A stretch of 64,000 bases of DNA from Hortaea werneckii (Eukaryota > Ascomycota > Dothideomycetes > Mycosphaerellales > Teratosphaeriaceae): assembly GCA_037044905.1 (NCBI GenBank), contig JBAOKB010000037.1:1054001-1118000 (forward strand), written 5' to 3'. Every line of letters starts with the position of its first letter. The stretch's first letter is position 1. Below the pieces are notes generated by a model, which did not search any database, was not told the DNA's origin, and was given only the letters and a program-made list of their open reading frames with translations. Both the position numbers and the translations under genes were made by a program. Below are positions 21,101 to 32,385 of this stretch, piece after piece.

Positions 21101-23051
21101 GTCGTGGGCCTAGGATAACCTTTCCCTATGTTATTAATACCTTAATTTGTCCTTTAATAGTAGCTTTAACGTGCCCTAGTATTATGTTTCTCTATATCGG
21201 TAATTGTACTAGTTGCCCGATAGGTCTTATCTCCTATTGGCTTGCTAACTTAGTCAACTTCTGTTTTATTGCTTCTAACGATATAAGGTCTTCCTAATAT
21301 ACTTCCTAGATCCGGTGTAATTCGTAGAATCGTCCTTTAACTACTTGTATTCGTTCTCTAAGCCTTCTTGGGATATAGATTCCGTTAGGCGTAATGTAGC
21401 TTTTATTAGGTTAAAACGTACTTCTAATCGGTAGTCGTTCTTGTACGTATGCTGCTACGTCGTAGTTAACGTTAGCAAGTCGATAGTTCTAGAACATTGC
21501 TCTAATCCGATTAAGCATGTTGTTAAATTCGATCGGATAAAGTCGTCGTTTTCCTTAGATCCTAGGGAATACATTTTTAAGCTAGCTCGCGATGAAGAGG
21601 ATCATTTTCTTGGCTAGTCCTACTCCTAAGACTTCGAAGCGATATAGTTCGAGGTTATCGGGTTTATCGTCGTCGGTATATTCTTCCTCCGACGAGCTAT
21701 TATCTTGTACTACAACTGTTTACGTAATCATCTGTAGTTGTTCTAGGTTTGGTCCCGTTAATTCTAGGGCGATATCGTTATTTTGTAGAGATTCTTCTTC
21801 CTCTAGCAGTTCTTCTTCCTACTTAGGGGGTGTGTTTTCTTATAGAGTTGCGTCCTCCCAATTAAATAGTAGTAGAGACCTTCCTCTCTAGGAATTTCCT
21901 AAGTCTCTTATCTGCTATAGTAGCTGCCTCCGTATCATTATATTAAATTCCATCCTAGCCTTGCGTAGCTTCTTGGGATAGTAACCACTTGCTAGCTTGT
22001 CTAACTTATAGATTTTATAGTAGTCGTCGTAACAACCTGTCTAATATATAGCCTTATGGTCTAGTTCCGTCTTCGGTTCCTTAACGAGTTTTAATACATC
22101 GTAGGCGCCTCGTCTATCGTTTGCTTCGTTAATGGGTTCCTTTACTAGTATTATGTTAAGTTGCTCCTACGGTCGTACCTTTCGTCCGCGGTAGTCTCGT
22201 GCGTAATACCCTATCTTATAGTAGTTATAGCACTCCGGTCCTTCTCGTTTCTTTCCTCTATTACTGTTCCCTTAGAACTTCCCTTTACCCTTAGCTCCTC
22301 GTATGCCTTTTCCTTTTAGCTTACGCTAGATAATATCTAATTCTATAGTATTAGGATCGCGACGAGACCCTCTAGTCTAGCTAGTAGAGTTGTAGCTAGA
22401 TCGTCCGCGATACTGTCTATTATAGCGTTTTTCTATCTTCCTCTTGTAGAGCCTATCGTTAATTTCGATAGCGTCCTAAATCATTAGTTCGAGAGTGTCG
22501 TAAGATGTACCTAAGCGTATAAGTTTATCCTTAACGTCGTCCTTAAGTCTAGTGTAATATATAGTAAGTAAGGCTTAGTTATCCTAACTAGTTTTGCCTA
22601 AATACTCCCTAAACTTAGCGGTGTATTACGAAGTAGACGTCTTCTGTTTTAAGTGTTAGATAACTCGGATAGCGACTTGTTTTTCGTTACTTAACCTATA
22701 AATATTTCGAATGGCTTTAACATAATTGTCCTAGCTATTAAAGATTCCTTCGGTGTCGATGTTCTAGTACAAGACTTCGTGCAACCTAGGTCGAATCTAT
22801 TGTTAGACTTATCCCCTAAGGTAAGAGGATACAAGTAAGGTCTTCTTAGGATCCTAGGTAATGTTTTCGAAACGAAAGTAAAGTGCTATTTAGTTAAGCT
22901 AATCGTCGAGCTTCGATCGATCGCTATAGTAATAGTCCGGTTTAGCGACTTTAATATTGTTGTCGTAGGTACGCTACTAAACGCTAGTGTCTCGGTTCTC
23001 GGATGGAGCTATTGTTGTCTAAGGTACAAAGTTCCTTAAGGGTATTTAAAG
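18166..23051 (-). pseudogene. Element C gag, protease, RT, RNase H and integrase core (heavily RIPed)
   Basis: The minus strand carries gag (about 23040-21200; CCHC knuckle remnants near 22210), protease (about 20905), RT with degraded YVDD (about 19850), RNase H (about 19400) and integrase (about 18700-18420; an open stretch reads MDFITKLPASKD, FITDRDKLF). Nearly every CpA is TpA, giving dozens of TAG/TAA. The layout is collinear with element A. It ends where element B entered. Confidence 0.85.
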
Positions 23052-23453
23052 TGTTACGACCCTACGAAGTAGTATTACGGGTTTAGAGCTCTTTAGAACA
23101 AATGTGTTAAGACAACTAGGTTGTAGGATAACTAGTTGTAATAAGGCTATTAGTTCTCTACCTAACAGTCGGATTACAATATAAGTTAAACACACGAACT
23201 CCTAATAAGAAACGTGCCTAGTTATATACATAAGAGATTCGTGTCTTTATGTACCTAATCGCCTAGTCGCTTAGCGATTAGTTGCTTAGTAATCGCTTGG
23301 TCGCTCGTCGACCGGTCGACTACTTATATATATGTAGTCGGTCGCCTACTAAGGCAGCGCTCCTCTGCATACACGTTACGTAACTCTTCTCTTCTCTAGC
23401 CCCTACTAGCTAATCGCTTCGGGTCTAGCCGTCTTGTAACCGTGCTTATAATA
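23052..23453 (-). repeat. 5' LTR of gypsy element C
   Basis: 402 bp partner of 3019-3420, TGTTACGACC to CTTATAATA, followed by the GAAGG duplication. Confidence 0.88.
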
Positions 23454-24907
23454 GAAGGCTATGCTAGAGCGCTCTCTATCTACGCACCGCATTGCTAGTA
23501 TTAAGAGCGACAAGGCAAGGATTACGCTCTACTTTTGTGTAAATGCTTCTAGTAACCATAAGTGTTACGAACACTATATACTAGGAAGGGTACATAATAG
23601 AACGCTTAGTAGGGAACTTAAGTACGGGATAGAGCAAAGAAGGATTACGTAACAAGAGTCACGGAAGGTGCTTAGTAGCGCTTAGCGCTTAGTAGCAGCT
23701 AAGCAAGACGGAGCAAGAGAGCAAGGCTTAGCGGTGCTTAGTACTTAGGAACTACAGAGCACAACAGAGCAACGGAGCACGTTATATAAAGACACGAATC
23801 TCTTATGTATATAACTAGGCACGTTTCTTACTAGGAGTTCGTGTGTTTAACTTATGTTGCAATCCGACTATTAGGTAGAGACCTTATAGCCTTGTTACAA
23901 TTAATTATCCTACAACCTAGTTGTCTTAACACATTTGTTCTAAAGAGCTCTAAACCCGTAACACTACTTTGTAGGGTCGTAACAATAAGCTTAAGCCCTA
24001 GATAATCGGCTAGTACGAGAGGCCAACCTGCTTTCGAGCTACTAGAGTCGAGCTAGAGCGCCTTAACTATATCTATCGGTAGAACAAAAAAGCCTAGATA
24101 ACGGCCGAGATCTTTACCGAATGGCTGCGCTAGTTTAACTATTAAATGACTAGCCGAAAGGTAGTGCTACTACTCGACAACTTTAGTACTTATATTGCTA
24201 CTTATAACGAGCTATCGGCACTACCTAAAGGCTATAGGCTTTAGAACACTAAGGTAGTATAGTTACCTCCAAATTTAACTAGCAAGACGCAGCCTCTTAA
24301 CTAGGGGATTATCGCTTTATTTAAAGCAATCTATAAGCGCTACTAGATTAGATTTATAGCTAAAGAGTTTAACGAGGGCCGAGATCTATACAAAAGCATA
24401 AATCTACTAAAAGCCTTTAGATTCATTCGACGCGCTTAGCTCGAGGTATCTAGTAAGACTATAGCTAACTACTAGATCTACGCGTAGCTTTAAGAGGCTT
24501 AGTAGCTAGTTTAGCAGGTCGTGGTTTAAAAGGAGGTTTAATAGCTACTTTAGAAGCTTTACAATAAAGAGAGGATTTAGAACCTTATAGATATCTACAC
24601 GCTTATTAATCTACTAGAGGAGGTAGTTAAGGATTTACTAGAGGATTCTATAGAGGCTATAGCAGAGTAGTTTAAACTACTGCTTTAGCAAGAGGATAAG
24701 GCCGAAGATGAGCTCGTAGAGTAGCTAGAGAGGGTTACCGCTTATAAAGCAGTTAAGTTGCTTAGTTGCCTACGACTTTATAAAGAACAATCCACCGACT
24801 ATAATAGTAACTAGCTTAAAGGTCTTAATTAGTATAAGAAGGTGCTTCAGAAGCGCTATCAAGAGAGCCTACAACAAGGTCGACTAGATAGATACTTCAT
24901 CACGTGA
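23454..24907 (+). pseudogene. pogo-like transposase, C-terminal half (RIP-degraded)
   Basis: The frame resumes at 23459 after the GAAGG duplication (23454-23458). It runs to 23562, skips the solo LTR, and continues at 23990 to a natural TGA at 24905-24907. DDE landmarks are visible: NKKAW-ITAEIFTEWL (about 24090), VVLLLDNFSTY (about 24160, second Asp) and PLN-GIIALFK (about 24290), where the third catalytic Asp has become Asn. The C-terminal tail includes SSKTIANY and a Lys/Glu-rich end. TAG codons replace Trp and Gln throughout. The protein cannot be active, so any transposition of this family would need another copy. Confidence 0.82.
23563..23984 (+). repeat. Solo LTR (gypsy, third U3 type)
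   Basis: 422 bp, TGTTACGAAC to GTCGTAACA, flanked by the duplication ATAAG (23558-23562 and 23985-23989) with no internal region. The last ~200 bases (from GACACGAATCTCTTATG) match the R/U5 of the full elements. The first ~210 bases (U3) differ from both other LTR types. It probably arose by LTR-LTR recombination of a separate insertion into the pogo transposase. Confidence 0.85.
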
Positions 24908-24965
24908 TTTTTGATGTAGCAATAGAGGCTCTATAGCAATAAGACCCTCTGGATTTTGACGATTG

Positions 24966-24984
24966 CTATAGAGGGTTTTGACTG
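24966..24984 (-). repeat. Right terminal inverted repeat of pogo-like element
   Basis: CTATAGAGGGTTTTGACTG, followed by TA at 24985-24986. Just inside, an imperfect second copy (CCTCTGGATTTTGAC, around 24945-24959) forms a subterminal repeat of the kind that can serve as an extra transposase-binding site. Confidence 0.93.
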
Positions 24985-25432
24985 TACCGCTGCAAGCTGC
25001 GGCCTACTTCTCGACCCGCATGTCCTCCACAAGCTGTAGTCTCTCTGCTGTCGCACAGACGAGCACTACCAATTACTGAATCTCTCGCGGACAGCTTACA
25101 GATATCGCCGTGTGCGCTGTATAGGAGATTGTGGACGCGCGGACAGTTTACAAGCGCGCAAGTTGTTGGCTTGGCCGGGTGATTGGCTGCCGGCCGTTGT
25201 TCACTGCCGCCATTCGACGGAAAGTGACACGCCTGTGAAGGGATTGATTCAAGGCTGCGAGCGACAGGGGCTTTTGGGCTGCCATACTGCCTGTCAGGTG
25301 GTGTTGATCGAACATAAGCAGGAGAAAGCTACTCCACCTCACTGCTCCCTCGTCCTGACCTAGGGCTTCGATTATCCCCCCTCCAACCCCTCTCGACCCC
25401 AAGTCCACCTCGTTGGCCACAATTCCACGAAA
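24985..25432. other. Unique flank and STE7 promoter
   Basis: Single-copy DNA between the pogo element and the kinase gene. A CT-rich stretch just before the ATG (25366-25425) is typical of fungal 5' UTRs. No gene seen. Confidence 0.55.
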
Positions 25433-27126
25433 ATGGGCGACCAATTCAAAGCACGTACAATGAAGAGGAAGAATGTCAAAGGCCTCGCCTTATCTGCACC
25501 ACAAGCCAAACCTGCTGAGCCCGCCGAGCCCGATGCTCAGCTACCCAAGTCTCTGGCAAACCCTTCCTCCAACCGTGCAGACACCCTTGAAATAGGCGTC
25601 GAGTTTCGTCCCGACTGGCGTACCGAAGATTTGGAATGGATAAAAGACCTCGGCTCAGGCAATGGCGGCACAGTTAGTAAGGTCAGGCATCGCGGGTGGA
25701 ACATCGTTATGGCTAGGAAAATCATCCACGTCGAAGCAAAGAAAGAGGTTCGCAAACGGATAGTAAGGGAGCTTCAGATCATGCACGAATGTAACAGCCC
25801 ATACATCGTTAGCTTCTACGGTGCTTTTATGAACGACAGCGGAGATGTTACCATGTGCATGGAATACGCAGACTGCGGGTATGTATGCCTCTCATCAGTA
25901 TTTGAACGTGGGATGCATCTGGTTTGTTCTCCTGAACTCGCAACAGTAAGCTGATTCAAATGGTGTTTAGCTCTCTGGACAGTATAAGCAAGTCATTCGG
26001 CCCAATCCGAGTGGACATCTTGGGCAAGATCGCCGAAGCCGTCCTTGGTGGTCTGAAGTATCTCTACCTCGCACACAAGATCATGCATCGCGATATCAAA
26101 CCCTCAAACGTCCTCGTTAACAGCAAAGGTCAGATCAAGCTCTGTGACTTTGGCGTTTCCTCAGAGCTCGAGAACAGTGTGGCAGATACCTTCGTAGGCA
26201 CAGGCATGTACATGGCCCCGGAGCGAATCCAAGGAGGTGCATACACGGTCAAAAGCGACGTCTGGAGTGTAGGTCTCACACTCATGGAGTTGGCCATTGG
26301 CAAGTTCCCTTTCAGCCCCAGCGACGATGCAGATGAGGACGATGAGGATGCAGGCGGTCCACAAGGTATCCTCGACCTCCTTCAGCAGATCGTATTGGAA
26401 CCGAGCCCGAAGCTGCCTAAAAGCGACGCTTTCCCACAGATTCTGGAAGACGTAATAGCAAAATGCCTGATGAAGAATCCGGATGAGCGGCCGACACCAC
26501 AGGAGCTTTACGACAACGACCCATTCCTGCAAGCGGCGAAACGAACGCCGGTAGATCTGGAGGCATGGGCAATTGGATTGATGGAGAAGCACAACCGCAA
26601 AAGTCACCTTGCGCCACAATTGAGCCCAAGTACGAAAGCGTTGTTGCGAGGAGAGCATGGTGAAGGGGAGCAACGAAATGCGGATGGAAGGACACCAAGA
26701 ACGGCGAGACAGGACCCCTACGGAACACAGTCCGGTCACGCAGGCAGGGAGAAGGTAGAGACGCCCTTGACAGCGACCCGGAGAGTAATCGAAGGCGAGA
26801 TCCCAATTGCGTCACCCAGCGCCAATGACGCGAATGGAAACGGTGTCCCGAGTGCCAGGGCACCAGGAGCTTCTGCGCCCTCAGAACGTCCAGTCTTCCC
26901 AGCACGAACGAGCAGTGCGCAAGCGTTACCGGGATACCTACAGCAGCAACAGCGAGACCCGCAGGCACAGCCGCGCGCAGGATATCAAATGAATCTGCCT
27001 ATTCGGGAGGCGCCGGGAAGCAGGAGCAGACCAGATACTTCCGGCAGCGATCGGAGCGATGGTAGTCAACGGAGAGCCCCGAGAGCTGAGAGGATAGGCG
27101 GAGGTCCTGGTGGGTGGCAATCATAA
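25433..27126 (+). CDS. STE7: MAP kinase kinase, Ste7 type (pheromone/filamentation pathway)
   Basis: Two exons, 25433-25878 and 25971-27126, joined over a 92-bp GTATGT...TTTAG intron, give 533 residues. The N-terminus carries MKRKNVKGLAL, characteristic of Ste7-type MAPKKs of filamentous fungi (Mst7/Fuz7). Kinase motifs: glycine loop LGSGNGGTV (about 73-81), VAIK-type lysine in MARKI (K96), catalytic HRDIKPSN (D190), DFG (208-210) and an activation loop SVADTFVGT, whose S218 and T222 are the dual phosphorylation sites, then APERIQG. A Pro/Ser/Arg-rich tail of about 170 residues follows the kinase domain. It phosphorylates the Fus3/Kss1-type MAPK downstream of a Ste11-type kinase, in cytoplasm and nucleus. 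In many fungi this pathway controls mating and, in pathogens, infection structures. Confidence 0.92.
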
Positions 27127-30100
27127 GGTGTTGAGCTGGCGTGAGCAAGTCCGTTCCCTCTTGTCTCGTGAAAGTGTGATGGTATCAGCAAGGTATCAGC
27201 GATGGGACTTGCAGGGGGGTGCTAAGGTCGTTGAAAGGAGAGAGCGATGATGATAGGGTCGCTCTCAAAGGCGGTGTAAGGAGCAGCTTTTCCTCAGCCG
27301 TCAGGGATGGGTAAGCTGCTGAGGAAGGCCCTGATGGTTTGATGGTGTGGTGTATGCAGCTGCAAGATCCAAGGTTGCGGAAGGGACTTGAATGGTGCTT
27401 GTTGCTGCGAGCGACAGGGATGCAAGACACAACCATATCTGCAGCCTGGATGCCTTGGCTGGGTGTTTGAAAAGGATGGACGCAACACTGGCGGGCACAG
27501 GAGTCATTCCTTGGACAGTGAACGTCTATAGGCAAGAGGCTGCAGCAAGCCTGCAGATCTTTCGAAGTGGGCACAAACGCGGGCAAGTTTAAAACGGGGA
27601 AAGCAGATCGTCGGTCGACGTGGCTACGGATCTTCAATGCAAGGCTAGACGGCTTGAATGTTCGACCAAGCCGCCGAAAGCAAAAACGACTACAAACACA
27701 ATATGGCACATTTTCAACACAGATTTATCTATCAGTGGCAAATTCGTACAATTAGCTGATGAAAAACGGTGATCCGCATGACTAGAGCCACTAAAAAAAT
27801 TTTCAGCCCACAACAGCAGATGACGGTCCTACTTTCAAAGCCTATACAGGATTCGTCCATCCTCTTTGAACCCGGTGGACCTTTTAGCCGGATCCTTCGC
27901 ATGTCTATAAGATGCACATACTGTGGAGACGGGCCCAGCCTTGCGAAAGCTGCACCTGCAGGGACCTTCTGAACACCTCGTGTTCTGGACGCTTAAGTCG
28001 ACTTCATTGCTGCCATGCCTATAGAGCTTCTGCCCGGTCCGGAAGTTGGATCTCGAAGTTGGAGAGATGCTCATAGTTGCTTTCTCATTTGTGTGTGAAT
28101 GCGTGCTTTTTTTTTTTCTTTCTTTTTTTTCACTGGCGTCACTTGAATTGGTCTTGCGTGAGCGCTTAGCGAGAAGGATGTGAAAGGCATATTTGTTCTA
28201 GCAGGGTTATTGGGGTTTCATGCATTGCAGCACATACGAATCGTCATAGATCTTATACGTTTCAGAGAGATGAACGTTACAAGCCCTTGCGCCCATGTGT
28301 CTTGCTGCCCCGACTGCTTCCCTGCTCGTGCAGCGCGCTCGTGATCTTGCCCTCGGCACGTGCAAACACAGCTGGTCAGTCGATTGGAGCGCATCTAATG
28401 ACTTCTGCAACTGGCCTGAGCCGGGAAGTGATCCCAGGTTCTGGCCTGGCTTTACCCATCTCCACTTTATCCGACTGCATGGTGCTCCCAAGTGCCCCGC
28501 AGGCCACTTGCTGGGGAGATCGGCATCTGGAAGGCCGCATGAAGAAGCGCAATTGGTCTCTACTTGCACAATCGATGACAACAACGCATGTGTTGTCGAT
28601 TCGCCCTGCGTTTGCGGGAAGTCAGGCGGCGTGCTGCGGTACATTGTGATACCTGCCGAGATGACCCTCACCGGAACTGTCTCGGCCGCCTCCACTCGGT
28701 TCAACGCGCAAGGCGCTGGTCTGTACCACGGCGAGACAAGGTGTTTGCTAACGTAGCTTTTTTCGACGTCGTCCATGTGAGACGAGCGGCCGGACTTGGT
28801 TGTCGGATGGCAGCCCATCGCCCGTGTGGAGTGCACTGTACCTTCCCTACCGGCCCTAGCTGCGGCTGTGGCCGTCGCTTCCCTACGTCTGCGTCACTTG
28901 CATGGTAAAGTGGAGCCCTTAGCTGACCTCGTTTCTTGCCGCTACGAATTATTGCGCTCACACATCCATACAGCTATGCCACTGCATGTGTTATTATACT
29001 GTTCTTACTGGCTGTTGCTTGCTCTTCCCGTGTTCTTTCTTTTACATCTCACATGTACCTGCGGAAAGCACAGGAGCTTGAAAGATCTTCACCACCCCAA
29101 CCCGGCGCGGCGAGCAAAGGTCTTCCATCAAGGTCAGATGCGGCAATGAGCGGCTTCTTTGGCGTGAAGGGTGGAAGGGGATGGAGTGAAGGTCAGCGAC
29201 GGATGATTGAAAATTCATTGCGCCACGTCGCCGGCTTGTGATCATTCCAGTGGCGTCTGAAAGAAACCGCGCGTACCTGCTGCCGCCTCTCACCCGACCC
29301 ATCCCTCGGCATTGTGGAGGACTGCGCATATACACGGATGAATGCGAGCATCACGGCACGCTCTCGAGTATCTTGTAGGTTACCATCGGCCCGCACATGC
29401 GGCATAAGATGCAGTCAGCTGTCTACAATGCATCACGTCCAGCAATCAAAACGACGCTGTACCTCAAGGGCGCACATATGCCGGAAGGATCAGCGCCCCC
29501 GATGCTGGCAGGTCTGGCACTTCCATAACCTCTCCTATAGGGCCCGCTAGCTCTCGCATGCTCGACTAGCAGTCCGCTGGTTGGGAACGTTCTGAGGAAT
29601 TAGGACGAAGATCACACCAGGACGGGCGTGAAGTCAGCCAGAACAGCCCTATTCACGACAGATCTACGCATTGCGCCGCCACGTATTTGAACGTATTGGA
29701 GGGCTGGTTGGCTGGTTGATGAAACCGTTAGACAATCTTGGCGCAAGGGCCAGGTCTTGCTCCTTCCCACTTCGACCGTTGGCGCTATTCGTGAGGCGCC
29801 AAGCCATACCAACCCATGATCGACGACGCAACCAACCGCAACGTCGACTTCCAGCCCTGCACCTACAACGGCCGGGCTGTTTTGTTGCCATTCCGTCGAC
29901 TTTGCGCGCCCACGTCTTAATATTGCCAGCCCCGGCTCCCTGCACGTCCACGCATAACGTATAGCAAGGTTACCGTGGCCGGGTATTATACCCCTCTGAG
30001 CACACGCCCACCGTTTGCCGGGTCGGGAGAACACCAGGCTCACGCTTCTGTTCAGCTCTTCTGCAATAATTCCATGGCGTGCAGTATTCCGCCACCCCAA

Positions 30101-30433
30101 CTGTGATGGCGAGCAGCTGCCAGCGGCTAGCAAAGGCAGCTATAGCAGCCAGTCACCAGGCACATGAACACTTCAAGCTGTAAGTATCACGAGGATAAAA
30201 GAGGCAAGCCGCACTCGACTTTTCTTTTCATCATCATCACACTACTTCCTCTTCTCTCTACTGCTACACAAGCAACGAGTCCTGTCTTGCACAGAGTCTC
30301 ACAACTTCAATCAATATATCTTCCAACACTCCTCTTTTCAACATCAAGTAAAACACTTGCACTACTTCACTGCTTGATCATACTTGAATACCTGCAAGCC
30401 GCTACCGGCAAATCCCCGACACTACCTATCACC
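27127..30433. other. Long intergenic region upstream of the amylase
   Basis: About 3.3 kb with several open frames (for example 27709-27185 and 28836-28207 minus, 30133-29612 minus). None has a recognisable domain, credible splicing or conserved-looking composition. A T-rich tract lies at 28107-28130. The last 200 bases before the amylase ATG are CT-rich, as in highly expressed fungal genes. The size leaves room for an extended regulatory region or a non-coding transcript, but I see no direct evidence. Confidence 0.4.
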
Positions 30434-32385
30434 ATGTACTCTCCGAGTATTCTCGCGAGTATAGCTGCCCTGAGCTTGGCATTGAACCCGTTGCAAGCAT
30501 CCGCTGCCACGGCCGACGAATGGCGTGGCCGCAGCATCTACCAAGTACTTACCGACCGCTTTGCACGCACCGACGGTAGCACGAGCGCGACATGCAACAC
30601 CGGCGAAGGACTCTACTGCGGTGGCAGCTTCAAAGGCATCCAGAATCACCTCGACTACATTCAGGGCATGGGCTTCGATGCTATCTGGATTTCTCCGGTC
30701 ACTGCCCAGATTGAAGGCAAAACGGCATACGGCGAGGCCTACCACGGATACTGGCAACAGGACCTCTACAGCATCAACTCTCACTTCGGTACCTCAGATG
30801 ATCTCAAGTCACTTTCGCAGGCGCTACACTCAAGGGGCATGGTAAGTAGCATTCACTCTACCCCACATACTACCACAATCACGTGGGACTTCAGCTAACC
30901 TTCTTTGTACAGTATCTCATGGTTGACGTCGTTGTGAACCACAACGGTTGGAACGGCTCTCCGGATACCGTCGACTACTCATCCTTCAACCCGTTCAACG
31001 AGAAGTCTCAGTACCACACTCCATACTGCCCAATCGATTTCGGCGACCTGAGTGACCTCGAGAACCTTCACGATTGCTGGCTTGGCGACGAGAAAGTGCC
31101 TCTTCCTGACCTCCGCACTGAAGACGACGACGTCCGCCAGGGTTACGAAAAGTGGATCCACGGTCTTGTTTCTGAGTATGGCATCGACGGCCTGCGCTTG
31201 GATACCATCATGGAGGTCGAAACTAGCTTCTGGTCAGGCTTTCAGCAAGCTGCTGGTGTCTACATGATCGGCGAGGCTTACGCCTCAGGGGCGAAGTACG
31301 TCTGCGACTTTCAGGACTACGTGCCTGGCGTCATGAACTATGGCCAGTACTTCCCTCTTGTCGATGCTTTCAAGAGCACCAGCGGCTCCATCTCGGGACT
31401 CGCAAACATGGTCAACGCGGTCAAGTCCGAATGCACCGACATGTCCCTGGTTGGATCTTTCAGCGAGAACCACGACCAGCCTCGCTTCGCCTCCCTCAAC
31501 GGTGACATGGCACTCGCCAGGAACCTCATCACATATACGATGCTCGCGGACGGTATTCCGATCATCTACGAAGGCCAGGAGCAGCACTACAACGCCCTCG
31601 GCGGTAGCAATGACCCGTACAACCGCGAGGCGATTTGGTTCTCTCAATACAACACTGATGCCGAGCTCTACAAGCTTGTCACGAACCTGAACAAGATCCG
31701 CAAGCAGGCTATCTCCGACGACGGTAACTACCTCAGCTACAACGCCTGGCCCACTTACACTGGTGATCACGTCCTGGGTATGCGCAAGGGCAAGATGACT
31801 TTCGTCACCAGCAACCTTGGCTCGTCTTCTTCCGACACCACTGTCACCATTGGCAACACCGGCTTCTCGGGCGGCGCCCAGGTCACGGACCTCATCTCTT
31901 GCAACACCATGAAGGCCAACGATGATGGCAGCATTTCCGTTACCATTAGCAATGGTCAATCCATGGCATTCTACCCCTCTGACAGCACCGGTGGTCTCTG
32001 TGGCTCAGGCTCGAATTCGGGCGATGATTCTTCATCCGACGACTCCAACGACGACTCCTCATCGGACAACTCTGGTGACGACTCGTCGTCCGACAACTCC
32101 GATGATAACTCGTCGTCCGACAACTCTGGTGATGCCTCGCCATCATATGTCGTCGGTCCGCCTATCAGCTTTACCACCTTTACAACCGCTGGTGCTCCAG
32201 CAACGCGCTATGCAGACGCCACGACCACGACGGTATACGCAACTGCTACAGCCACTTACGAGGCGAGGTCGGCCACTACCACAACCGACTCCAAGCCTTG
32301 GTGGCACAACCACAACAAGCAGAGATCTGAGACGGGATTCGTCAAGAAGGTCAGAGCGCCGGCTGCACAAGAGACCTCCGCATAG
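30434..32385 (+). CDS. Secreted alpha-amylase, GH13 (Taka-amylase-like) with Ser/Asp-rich tail
   Basis: Two exons, 30434-30841 and 30913-32385, with a 71-bp GTAAGT...TACAG intron, give 626 residues. A signal peptide of ~25 residues ends near ASA. The (beta/alpha)8 signature motifs are complete: DVVVNH, GLRLDT (nucleophile D233), IGEAY (acid/base E257) and FSENHDQPRF (D324). Residues to about 480 cover the catalytic and C-terminal beta domains, as in Aspergillus Taka-amylase. Instead of a starch-binding CBM20, a repetitive tail of GDDSSSDDSNDDSSSDN type (about residues 500-540) follows, then a Thr-rich end. The enzyme cleaves internal alpha-1,4 bonds of starch outside the cell. The upstream in-frame Met at 30164 is rejected because the signal peptide starts at 30434. 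Confidence 0.93.

Larger units (their letters stand above)
3019..23453 (-). mobile_element. Ty3/gypsy LTR retrotransposon C (chromovirus-like), heavily RIPed, interrupted by B
   Basis: It is bounded by two 402-bp LTRs (3019-3420 and 23052-23453) and by the target duplication GAAGG (3014-3018 and 23454-23458). Orientation is minus: gag lies near 23000-21200, protease near 20900, reverse transcriptase near 20100-19750, RNase H near 19400 and integrase near 18900-18161. The remainder of integrase plus chromodomain is at 4529-4031, beyond element B. The coding region is riddled with TAG/TAA. TpA is strongly enriched and CpA depleted relative to element A, so this is the most heavily RIPed of the three related copies. 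It inserted in the pogo transposase just after the first catalytic motif. Confidence 0.9.
2255..24984 (+). mobile_element. pogo/Fot1-like DNA transposon, RIP-mutated and split by nested retroelements
   Basis: Perfect 19-bp terminal inverted repeats lie at 2255-2273 and 24966-24984, flanked on both sides by TA, the target duplication of the Tc1/mariner/pogo superfamily. When the gypsy insertion (3019-23453), the solo LTR (23563-23984) and their duplicated target sites are ignored, about 1.86 kb remains, the usual size of fungal Fot1/pogo elements. The remaining DNA encodes a CENP-B/DDE-type transposase on the plus strand. Its reading frame is maintained across both insertion points, so the insertions happened into an element that was still collinear. 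Stops are TAG/TAA at expected Trp or Gln codons, the signature of C-to-T change in CpA (RIP). The element is dead. It is the oldest layer of the island by nesting order. Confidence 0.9.

Noticed and set aside
23461..23652. 63-codon plus-strand frame
   Set aside because: It is a chimera of pogo transposase coding and the start of the solo LTR.
26161..26968. Minus-strand frames of 183-192 codons
   Set aside because: They lie opposite the STE7 kinase exon and show no domain.
28207..28836. 209-codon minus-strand frame in the long gap
   Set aside because: No domain, no plausible splice partners; mixed composition typical of chance frames in GC-rich intergenic DNA.
30164..30433. Upstream in-frame extension of the amylase
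   Set aside because: The extension is CT-rich leader sequence; the signal peptide begins at the Met at 30434.
31285..31959. 224-codon minus-strand frame
   Set aside because: Shadow of the alpha-amylase exon in a GC3-rich gene.
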